Assembly: GCA_009993495.1 (NCBI GenBank)
Contig: JAACTI010000235.1
Span: 1-6,237 of the forward strand
Source of the DNA: Deltaproteobacteria bacterium
GTDB lineage: Bacteria; Desulfobacterota; Desulfuromonadia; Desulfuromonadales; Geopsychrobacteraceae
DNA length: 6,237 nucleotides
Direction of reading: 5' to 3'
In this document: piece by piece, positions 1-5,516 of the stretch
Layout: every line of letters begins with the position of its first letter
How positions within the stretch are numbered: position 1 is the first letter of the stretch
The notes under the pieces: generated by a model
What the model was told of the DNA's origin: nothing
The model's input: the letters and a program-made list of their open reading frames with translations, nothing else
The model's database searches: none
Program-made: the position numbers and the translations under genes

Positions 1-352
1 CCCGAATGTCGTCAAGCTGGTGCGTGACCAGCAGGGGCGGGCCCTTTATTTTTCGCGCGCGCCTATTCCCGTCGCTCGCGACATGTCAAACCCTGAGCTG
101 AGGCGGCAGTTACCAAACATCGGAGCTCTGCGGCATATCGGCCTCTACGTTTACCGCCGCGATTTTTTGTTGCGCTATGCCCGACTTCCCCAGACGCCAT
201 TGGAAACCCTTGAATCTCTGGAACAGCTGCGCGCTCTTGAGCATGGCATCCCTATTTACGCAGCCGTGACCGACTGTGTCTGCCAGGGCGTTGATACGCG
301 GGAAGATTTGTTGCGGGTCGAAAAAATAATGCAGCAAATGGCTGAATTATAA
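1..352 (+). CDS. kdsB: CMP-Kdo synthetase, C-terminal part (cut at left edge)
   Basis: 3-deoxy-manno-octulosonate cytidylyltransferase is a cytoplasmic enzyme that joins Kdo to CMP using CTP, giving the CMP-Kdo donor for LPS inner-core assembly. The frame is open from base 2, and 116 residues are visible before the TAA at 350-352. The family is about 250 residues long, so roughly the N-terminal half, with the nucleotide-binding start, lies outside the window. Family hallmarks seen are ALYFSRAPIP followed by RD, RHIGLYVYRRDFL, a PLE..ESLEQLRALE helix, and GVDTREDL near the end. The Asp of the GVDT motif corresponds to a metal-binding Asp in known KdsB structures (family knowledge). An internal GTG at 20 is not the start, because homology continues upstream of it. 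A 141-base gap separates the gene from pyrG. The identification is very secure. Confidence 0.96.
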   Translation, partial: PNVVKLVRDQQGRALYFSRAPIPVARDMSNPELRRQLPNIGALRHIGLYVYRRDFLLRYARLPQTPLETLESLEQLRALEHGIPIYAAVTDCVCQGVDTREDLLRVEKIMQQMAEL

Positions 353-493
353 GCAGTGTTGACTTTTTAAAGCTCTGATGCAGGAATGCCTTTTATCTCC
401 GGCGTTTTTTGTGTAACATCGCCTCTTTCGACCGGGCGTGATTTTTTTGTGAAGTCTTATCCGGAATTATTGATTCGGGAGTAACTGTCAGTT
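353..493 (+). promoter_or_regulatory. kdsB-pyrG intergenic region, pyrG leader
   Basis: This 141-base gap is the only non-coding stretch longer than 5 bases in the window, so it is the natural place for a promoter serving the seven genes from pyrG to lptB. A TTGACT at 359-364 resembles a -35 box, but no acceptable -10 hexamer lies 16-19 bases downstream. TAACAT at 414-419 matches four of six -10 positions but has no -35 partner. I cannot assign a promoter with confidence. The ribosome binding site for pyrG is probably GGGAG at 477-481, with a rather long 12-base spacing to the ATG at 494. Confidence 0.4.
382..448 (+). terminator. Two weak tandem hairpins with T-runs between kdsB and pyrG (possible terminator or attenuator)
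   Basis: The first candidate stem pairs AATGCC (385-390) with GGCGTT (401-406), including one G-U pair, around a 10-base loop, and runs into T6 (405-410). The second pairs CGCCT (420-424) with GGGCG (434-438), including one U-G pair, around a 9-base loop, and is followed by T7 (442-448). Both stems are short, so termination would be weak. CGCC at 420-423 can alternatively pair with GGCG at 401-404, making the structures mutually exclusive. A role in ending kdsB transcripts or tuning readthrough into pyrG is inference. Confidence 0.3.
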
Positions 494-2095
494 ATGAAAA
501 CAAAGTTTCTTTTTGTCACCGGTGGTGTGGTCTCGTCCCTCGGCAAGGGGTTGGCCGCCGCTTCGATTGGGGCATTGATGGAAGCCCGTGGGCTCAAAAT
601 ATCGATGCAGAAGATGGATCCTTACATTAATGTTGACCCTGGAACCATGAGCCCATTTCAGCATGGAGAAGTTTTTGTCACTGATGATGGGGCCGAAACC
701 GATCTCGATCTGGGCCACTATGAGCGCTTCACCTCGGCGCGCTTGTCGAAAAAGTCTAATTTTACTACCGGCCAGATTTACGATTCTGTCATTCGCAAGG
801 AACGTCGCGGTGATTATCTGGGCGGTACGGTGCAAGTGATCCCCCATATTACCAATGAAATTAAGCAGAAGATTCTCGATAATGCCAAGGGCGTTGACAT
901 CGCGATTGTTGAAGTTGGTGGAACCGTTGGTGACATTGAATCCCTGCCTTTTTTGGAAGCGATTCGTCAATTTCGGTCAGATCGTGGCCGCGAAAATGTG
1001 CTGTATATTCACTTAACTCTGGTGCCTTATATTCCAACGGCGGGCGAGTTGAAAACGAAACCGACGCAGCACAGTGTCAAGGAATTGCGCGAAATCGGGA
1101 TTCAACCCGACCTGCTGCTGTGTCGTTGTGACCGTGAGATTCCCCACGACATGAAAAGCAAAATCGCTCTGTTTTGCAATGTTTCCGAGGAAGCGGTTAT
1201 TACCGCCCGCGATGTGTCCTCAATTTACGATGTGCCGCTGGTTTATCATGAACAGGGGCTGGACGAACGTATTGTTGAATATTTAAATATCTGGACGAAA
1301 TCGCCCGATTTATCATCGTGGAAACGGATTTCCCAACGTGCCAACGCTCCCGAAAAAACCACGCGAATTGCCATAGTCGGCAAATATGTTGATTTAACCG
1401 AAAGCTACAAGTCTCTTTCCGAGGCCTTGACCCACGGTGGCATTGCGAATAACTGTCGGGTTGAATTCGTATATGTTGATTCCGAAGCGATTGAACGCCA
1501 CGGGGTCGATGGGGTCTTTGATCAGGTTGATGGGATTTTGGTACCGGGCGGATTTGGTGAACGTGGTAGCGAAGGCAAAATTGCTGCAATTCAGTATGCT
1601 CGCGAACATAAAATCCCGTTCTTTGGTATCTGCCTGGGGATGCAGATGGCGGTGGTCGAATTTTCCCGCCACGTTTGTGGTATTGATGCTTTCTCACGAG
1701 AATTTAAGGAAGACACGGAACATCCGGTGATCGATCTGATGGAAAGCCAGAAGAAGGTCGATAAAAAAGGTGGCACCATGCGTCTGGGTTCTTATCCCTG
1801 TGAACTCCAGGAAGGCTCCCTGGCCCGCCGTATTTACGGCCAGGTCAGTGTCAACGAACGTCACCGTCATCGCTATGAATTTAACAATCGCTACCGCAAA
1901 CCATTGACCGAGGCCGGGCTGATTTTTTCAGGACTTTTCCCGGCGGCCGATCTGGTTGAAATGGTCGAACTCAGCGAACATCCCTGGTTTTTGGCCTGTC
2001 AGTTTCACCCGGAATTCCGTAGCCGCCCCCTGGAGCCTCATCCTTTGTTTGAGTCATTTGTCGGCGCCTGTATCCGGCAAGGGGAGAGCTTATGA
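494..2095 (+). CDS. pyrG: CTP synthase (glutamine-hydrolysing)
   Basis: This 533-residue cytoplasmic enzyme makes CTP from UTP, ATP and glutamine in the last step of pyrimidine nucleotide synthesis. The length is normal for bacterial PyrG. The N-terminal synthetase domain (about 1-265) begins with the P-loop GGVVSSLGKG (10-19, Lys18). It then has KMDPYINVDPGTM and the Mg/ATP-binding acidic residues Asp72 and Glu140, matching the E. coli numbering. The C-terminal class I glutamine amidotransferase domain (about 290-530) shows PGGFGERG (351-358), nucleophile Cys380 in GICLGMQ, and His505/Glu507 in FHPEF, so the catalytic triad is complete. The ATG at 494 places the P-loop as in the family. The stop overlaps the kdsA start (ATGA). 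In this cluster PyrG supplies CTP that KdsB consumes; that functional link is inference. Confidence 0.99.
   Translation: MKTKFLFVTGGVVSSLGKGLAAASIGALMEARGLKISMQKMDPYINVDPGTMSPFQHGEVFVTDDGAETDLDLGHYERFTSARLSKKSNFTTGQIYDSVIRKERRGDYLGGTVQVIPHITNEIKQKILDNAKGVDIAIVEVGGTVGDIESLPFLEAIRQFRSDRGRENVLYIHLTLVPYIPTAGELKTKPTQHSVKELREIGIQPDLLLCRCDREIPHDMKSKIALFCNVSEEAVITARDVSSIYDVPLVYHEQGLDERIVEYLNIWTKSPDLSSWKRISQRANAPEKTTRIAIVGKYVDLTESYKSLSEALTHGGIANNCRVEFVYVDSEAIERHGVDGVFDQVDGILVPGGFGERGSEGKIAAIQYAREHKIPFFGICLGMQMAVVEFSRHVCGIDAFSREFKEDTEHPVIDLMESQKKVDKKGGTMRLGSYPCELQEGSLARRIYGQVSVNERHRHRYEFNNRYRKPLTEAGLIFSGLFPAADLVEMVELSEHPWFLACQFHPEFRSRPLEPHPLFESFVGACIRQGESL
2079..2086 (+). promoter_or_regulatory. Ribosome binding site of kdsA inside the end of pyrG
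   Basis: AAGGGGAG lies 5 bases before the ATG at 2092, within the last codons of pyrG. It fixes the kdsA start at the ATGA overlap and suggests coupled translation of the two genes. Confidence 0.75.
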
Positions 2096-2916
2096 GTCTG
2101 GTGGAATTAGGCAGTGTGCGCTTTGGGGACAATCTGCCCCTGGTGCTGATCGCCGGGCCCTGCGTGATTGAAAGTGAAGCTTCATGTTTGCGCATTGCTG
2201 AACACTTAAAAAAACTCGCCGAAGAGCTGATGCTGCCGGTGGTTTTTAAGGCCAGTTACGACAAGGCCAATCGCACTTCGGTCACGGCATTTCGTGGCCC
2301 AGGGATGGAAGAAGGCTTGCGGATTTTACAGCGGGTTCGGCAGGATTTTGATCTGCCGGTGGTCTCGGATGTTCATGATGTTTCCCAGGTAGCCGCGGCG
2401 GCCGAAGTTCTGGATATTTTGCAGATACCGGCGTTTCTCTGTCGTCAGACAGACCTGCTGGTTGCGGCGGGAAAAACCGGCAAGGTTATCAATCTGAAGA
2501 AGGGCCAATTTTTGGCGCCCGGCGATATTCAACACGGGATCGGCAAAATCCTCTCGACACACAACCCGAAAATTTTATTAACCGAGCGCGGGACAACCTT
2601 CGGTTATAATAATTTGGTGGTCGACATGCGTTCGCTGGTGATTATGCGTGAGTTGGGGTTTCCGGTGGTTTTTGACGCAACCCATTCCGTGCAGCTTCCT
2701 GGTGGTGCGGGTGCTTCTTCCGGCGGCCAACGCCAGTACGTGGGGGCGCTGTCGCGAGCCGCCGTGGCCGTTGGCATTGATGCTCTGTTCTGGGAAGTGC
2801 ACGAAAATCCCGATCAAGCTTTATGTGATGGGGCCAATTCCCTTGCCCTGTCTGCCTTGAAACCTCTGTTGCAACAACTAATGGCCCTGGATCATCTGGT
2901 CAAAACAGGACACTGA
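2092..2916 (+). CDS. kdsA: 3-deoxy-8-phosphooctulonate (Kdo-8-phosphate) synthase, metal-dependent type
   Basis: This cytoplasmic TIM-barrel enzyme of 274 residues condenses phosphoenolpyruvate with arabinose-5-phosphate to give Kdo-8-phosphate. Motifs seen are IAGPCVIESE (20-29), FKASYDKANRTS (52-63), FRGPG (67-71), IPAFLCRQTDLL (112-123), KKGQFLAPGD, LTERGTTFGYNNLVVDMRS, and FDATHSVQLPGG (194-205). Two classes of KdsA are known. The metal-independent class, such as E. coli, has Asn where the metal-dependent class, such as Aquifex, has Cys. Here the residue is Cys24, and the other ligands are present at His198, Glu235 and Asp246. The intervals of 174, 37 and 11 residues equal those I recall for the Aquifex ligands Cys11, His185, Glu222 and Asp233. 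Metal dependence is therefore the best inference. The LCDGANSL segment has a CDG motif more like the metal-independent class. The gene overlaps pyrG by 4 bases and is followed 5 bases later by kdsD. Confidence 0.98.
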   Translation: MSLVELGSVRFGDNLPLVLIAGPCVIESEASCLRIAEHLKKLAEELMLPVVFKASYDKANRTSVTAFRGPGMEEGLRILQRVRQDFDLPVVSDVHDVSQVAAAAEVLDILQIPAFLCRQTDLLVAAGKTGKVINLKKGQFLAPGDIQHGIGKILSTHNPKILLTERGTTFGYNNLVVDMRSLVIMRELGFPVVFDATHSVQLPGGAGASSGGQRQYVGALSRAAVAVGIDALFWEVHENPDQALCDGANSLALSALKPLLQQLMALDHLVKTGH

Positions 2917-2921
2917 TTTTT

Positions 2922-3890
2922 ATGGATATGCTTGAAGCTGCGCGTAAGGTTTTACAAATTGAAGCGGATGCGGTGCTGGCCCTTATTCCGCGGCTGGATC
3001 AAAACTTTTGCCAGGCTATCAGCGCAATCCTTGCATGCCCGGGACGCGTTATTGTCACGGGTATGGGTAAGTCGGGTTTAATTTGCCAGAAGATTGCCGC
3101 AACTATGGCATCAACCGGAACCCCGGCTTTGTTTCTGCACCCGGCTGAAGGCATTCATGGCGACCTGGGTATGATGACCAAGCAGGATCTGGTGCTGGCG
3201 GTCTCCAATTCGGGTGAAACGGAAGAGCTCTGCCGCATTTTACCTGTGGTGAAACGGATGGGATTGCCTTTGATTGCCATGGCCGGCAACCCGCACAGTA
3301 CTCTGGCTCAGGCTGCGGATATTTTTCTCAACATCAGCATCCTTGCCGAAGCCTGTCCGTTGGGTTTGGCACCAACGGCCAGCACCACGGCTACCCTCGC
3401 TATGGGCGATGCTCTGGCGGTGGTTCTTTTGGAAGAGCGCGGCTTCAAGGCTGAAGATTTTGCCATGTTCCATCCCGGGGGGGCTCTGGGAAAACGTCTG
3501 CTGCTGCGCGTCGAAGATTTAATGCATCGCGGCGAAGCTATCCCAATGGTGGGGACAAAAACTCCCTTGCGTGAAGCCTTATTTGAAATTACCGCCAAAC
3601 ATCTTGGCGTGACGGCGGTTACCAATGATGCGGGTGAAATTGTCGGTGTTTTTACCGATGGGGATTTGCGTCGCGTGATGGAGGCGGGCCTTGAGGGATT
3701 ACATCAACCGATTGAGCAGGTTATGAATCGCAACCCCAAACGGGTTCTGCAACGTAATTTGGCGGCTAAAGCCCTGCAAATTATGGAAAAAAACGCCATC
3801 ACTTCCCTGTTTGTCTTCAGCGACGAAGAGCAGCGAGTGCCGGTTGGCATTCTCCATCTCCATGATTTGCTGAGAGCCGGAGTTGTTTAA
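2922..3890 (+). CDS. kdsD: D-arabinose-5-phosphate isomerase (KdsD/KpsF family)
   Basis: This 322-residue cytoplasmic enzyme interconverts ribulose-5-phosphate and arabinose-5-phosphate, the first committed step toward Kdo. An N-terminal SIS sugar isomerase domain (about 35-195) shows VIVTGMGKSG, PAEGIHGDLGM, SNSGETEEL and MFHPGGALGKRLL. Residues equivalent to the E. coli KdsD catalytic set (Lys59, Glu111, Glu152, His193) are present as Lys50, Glu102, Glu143 and His184 with identical spacing. Two CBS domains follow at about 207-262 and 268-320; in this family they are thought to modulate activity. The ATG at 2922 follows a weak AGGA (2907-2910) with 11-base spacing; a second ATG at 2928 is a possible alternative. 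The gene is also called kpsF in capsule loci, but its position between kdsA and kdsC points to LPS Kdo synthesis. Its TAA shares one base with the kdsC ATG. Confidence 0.97.
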   Translation: MDMLEAARKVLQIEADAVLALIPRLDQNFCQAISAILACPGRVIVTGMGKSGLICQKIAATMASTGTPALFLHPAEGIHGDLGMMTKQDLVLAVSNSGETEELCRILPVVKRMGLPLIAMAGNPHSTLAQAADIFLNISILAEACPLGLAPTASTTATLAMGDALAVVLLEERGFKAEDFAMFHPGGALGKRLLLRVEDLMHRGEAIPMVGTKTPLREALFEITAKHLGVTAVTNDAGEIVGVFTDGDLRRVMEAGLEGLHQPIEQVMNRNPKRVLQRNLAAKALQIMEKNAITSLFVFSDEEQRVPVGILHLHDLLRAGVV

Positions 3891-4429
3891 TGCCAAATAA
3901 GACGGGACAACTCCGGCTCTTATTGCTCGATGTCGATGGTGTGCTGACCAACGGCCAAATAATCTATGACGGCGCGGGCAATGAACTCAAGATGTTTGAT
4001 GTCCGCGATGGCCACGGCATCAAATTACTTCACCGTGCAGGAATTCGCACCGGCATTATCACGGGCCGTTCTTCGGCAGTTGTCGCGCGTCGTGCCCAGG
4101 AGCTTGGGATTGACCTTCTGTACCAGGGTGCACTGAATAAGCTGGAACCTTTTGAAGAAATTTTACGCGCTACCGGTTTGCGTGCGGCTCAGGTTGCTTA
4201 TGTTGGCGACGATCTCATCGATCTGCCGATTTTGAGCCGGGTCGGCTTCGCCGCTACGGTTGCCGATGCTGATCCTGAAGTTTGTCGGCGAGTTGATTAT
4301 GTTGCCGAGCGTAAAGGCGGGCGCGGGGCGGTTCGCGAAATATGTGAGTTGATCTTGAAGCAGGGCGGCCACTGGGAGAGGGTTACTGCCCGTTATTTTG
4401 AGCCCGCTACCGCAAAGAGCCGCCCTTGA
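3890..4429 (+). CDS. kdsC: Kdo-8-phosphate phosphatase (HAD superfamily)
   Basis: This 179-residue cytoplasmic phosphatase removes phosphate from Kdo-8-phosphate to release Kdo for KdsB. It is a cap-less (C0) HAD enzyme of normal family length and works as a tetramer in characterised members. Motif I is LLDVDGVLT, with nucleophile Asp14 and acid/base Asp16. Motif II is IITGRSS with Thr58. Motif III is Lys84 in GALNKLEPF. Motif IV is YVGDDLIDLP with Asp107 and Asp108. The C-terminal GGRGAVREICELIL helix and the tail after it are also typical. GGAG at 3879-3882 lies 7 bases before the ATG, and the start overlaps the kdsD stop as TAATG. The end overlaps lptC as TTGA. kdsC next to kdsD and lptC is the usual proteobacterial arrangement. 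Confidence 0.97.
   Translation: MPNKTGQLRLLLLDVDGVLTNGQIIYDGAGNELKMFDVRDGHGIKLLHRAGIRTGIITGRSSAVVARRAQELGIDLLYQGALNKLEPFEEILRATGLRAAQVAYVGDDLIDLPILSRVGFAATVADADPEVCRRVDYVAERKGGRGAVREICELILKQGGHWERVTARYFEPATAKSRP
4414..4419 (+). promoter_or_regulatory. Ribosome binding site supporting the TTG start of lptC
   Basis: AAAGAG sits 6 bases before the TTG at 4426, inside the last codons of kdsC. It is a modest Shine-Dalgarno match but well spaced, and no other start in this frame precedes the membrane segment. Confidence 0.5.
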
Positions 4430-5013
4430 AGGGGCGCAAGCGCATCCAGGGTTTGTTGGGCGGTTTGATTTTGCTGTTACTCTTGGCCCTGACCGTCGCT
4501 CTCTGGCCTGTGGGCAAAAGATCTGACTCCTTGACGGATTTGGTTGAAAAATTGCCCCCCGGGGTCGATCTGGGGATGGAAAATGTGCATTACAGTCAAA
4601 ATGAGTCGGGGCGCAAAAGTTGGGAGCTGGATGCTGGCCGGGCCGATTATCAGCGCGATACCAAAGAGCTGGCTTTGAACAGGGTGCGCTTTGTTTATTA
4701 CCTGGAAAATGCTCGGGGTCAGCTGAACGTCAATGCCGGGCAGGGGGTTTTAAACCAAAGCCGTCAGCAACTGCAGCTCACTGATGGGGTGATTATGCTT
4801 GCCGCTGCAGGAGAAAAGTTTCAGACGCAGTCGTTGCATTATGATCTTGAAAAAAAACAGGCCCACACCGATGACCTTGTCCAGATCGAAAACTCTCAAA
4901 TGAAGCTCACCGGAAAGGGAATGCAGCTCGATATCAAACAGGAACATTTACGTCTTTTTGCCGATGTGCACGCAATTTTCTATTCTTCTGCGCAAGAAGG
5001 GTCGGGCAAATGA
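4426..5013 (+). CDS. lptC: LPS export ABC transporter periplasmic protein LptC
   Basis: LptC is a bitopic inner-membrane protein. It takes LPS extracted by LptB2FG and hands it to LptA in the periplasm. The 195-residue product has a short basic N-terminus (Lys2, Arg4, Lys5, Arg6), one hydrophobic segment at about 8-28 rich in Leu, and a periplasmic domain at about 45-188. That domain carries alternating hydrophobic/polar strands expected of the LptC/OstA beta-jellyroll. It begins with GVDLGMENVHYS and ends with LRLFADVHAIFYS. The start is TTG: an in-frame TGA at 4399-4401 blocks extension upstream, and the first in-frame ATG (4576) would lose the membrane anchor. LptC sequences diverge strongly, so the call rests on topology, length, strand pattern and position between kdsC and lptA. 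An A8 run at 4850-4857 lies within the coding sequence. Confidence 0.92.
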   Translation: MKGRKRIQGLLGGLILLLLLALTVALWPVGKRSDSLTDLVEKLPPGVDLGMENVHYSQNESGRKSWELDAGRADYQRDTKELALNRVRFVYYLENARGQLNVNAGQGVLNQSRQQLQLTDGVIMLAAAGEKFQTQSLHYDLEKKQAHTDDLVQIENSQMKLTGKGMQLDIKQEHLRLFADVHAIFYSSAQEGSGK

Positions 5014-5516
5014 AATCTGTTTTTTGGAGTGTTCTTATGCTCCTGCTGTTTTCCGGATGGCCCCGGTCGGCTAACGCTGAAAAACAAGTGACCGCAACCA
5101 ACGAGCCCATTGAAGTTGTTGCGCAGACAATGGAGGCCGATAAAAAACAGCAGACGGCCATCTTCAGCGGAAAGGTTGTTGCGACACGCGGTGCTCTAAC
5201 GCTCTATGCTGACCAGCTGACCCTTTTTTTTACCGAGCAGACTACGCAGAATAACCGCCAGAAAATTGAACGCATTGAAGCACGCGGCAAGGTGAGTGTT
5301 GTTGATGACCAACGCATTGCCAAAGCCAACGAACTCGACTATCACTCTGTCACCGAGGAAATCGTCTTGCGCGGCAATGTCAGTGTGCAGGAGGGCGAAA
5401 ATCTGGTGACTGGCGATGAAATTACGCTTGATCTGCGTACCAATCAGACGCGGGTAAAAAGTCGTGATGGAGGGCGGATCAAGGCCATATTCCAACCCGA
5501 GCAGGAGTCCAAATGA
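5010..5516 (+). CDS. lptA: LPS transport periplasmic bridge protein LptA (OstA family)
   Basis: LptA forms head-to-tail beta-jellyroll filaments that carry LPS across the periplasm from LptC to LptD. The product has 168 residues. A clear signal peptide has basic Lys2, a hydrophobic core at about 4-16, and a probable cleavage after Ala-Asn-Ala at 21-23. The mature part is an OstA_N domain with EPIEVVAQTMEADKKQQTAIF at its start, then FSGKVVATRGALTLYADQL, IERIEARGKVSVV and IVLRGNVSVQEGENLVTGDEI, the usual repeating strand motifs. AAGAAGG at 4994-5000 lies 9 bases upstream of the ATG. The start overlaps the lptC stop as ATGA, and the end overlaps lptB in the same way. A T8 run occurs at 5224-5231 without breaking the frame. 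Confidence 0.95.
   Translation: MKSVFWSVLMLLLFSGWPRSANAEKQVTATNEPIEVVAQTMEADKKQQTAIFSGKVVATRGALTLYADQLTLFFTEQTTQNNRQKIERIEARGKVSVVDDQRIAKANELDYHSVTEEIVLRGNVSVQEGENLVTGDEITLDLRTNQTRVKSRDGGRIKAIFQPEQESK
5503..5507 (+). promoter_or_regulatory. Ribosome binding site of lptB inside the end of lptA
   Basis: AGGAG lies 5 bases before the ATG at 5513. This is the best Shine-Dalgarno match among the downstream genes and fixes the lptB start at the ATGA overlap with lptA. Confidence 0.75.

Noticed and set aside
359..364. TTGACT as a -35 box for a pyrG promoter
   Set aside because: No acceptable -10 hexamer occurs at 16-19 bases downstream, so a promoter call would rest on one hexamer in an AT-rich gap.
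488..970. 160-codon open frame on the minus strand across the pyrG start
   Set aside because: It lies antisense to the highly conserved synthetase domain of pyrG, has no recognisable family motif, and is best explained as a shadow of that gene's codon use.
1200..1697. 165-codon open frame on the minus strand within pyrG
   Set aside because: The translation is rich in Arg, His, Gln and Pro, as expected from an antisense reading. It has no motif, and the sense strand encodes intact amidotransferase sequence.
3308..3625. 105-codon minus-strand frame within kdsD
   Set aside because: It is fully antisense to the SIS catalytic region and shows no domain or plausible start context.
5224..5231. T8 run in lptA as an internal terminator
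   Set aside because: No stable GC-rich stem directly precedes it, and it simply encodes Leu-Phe-Phe in an intact frame.
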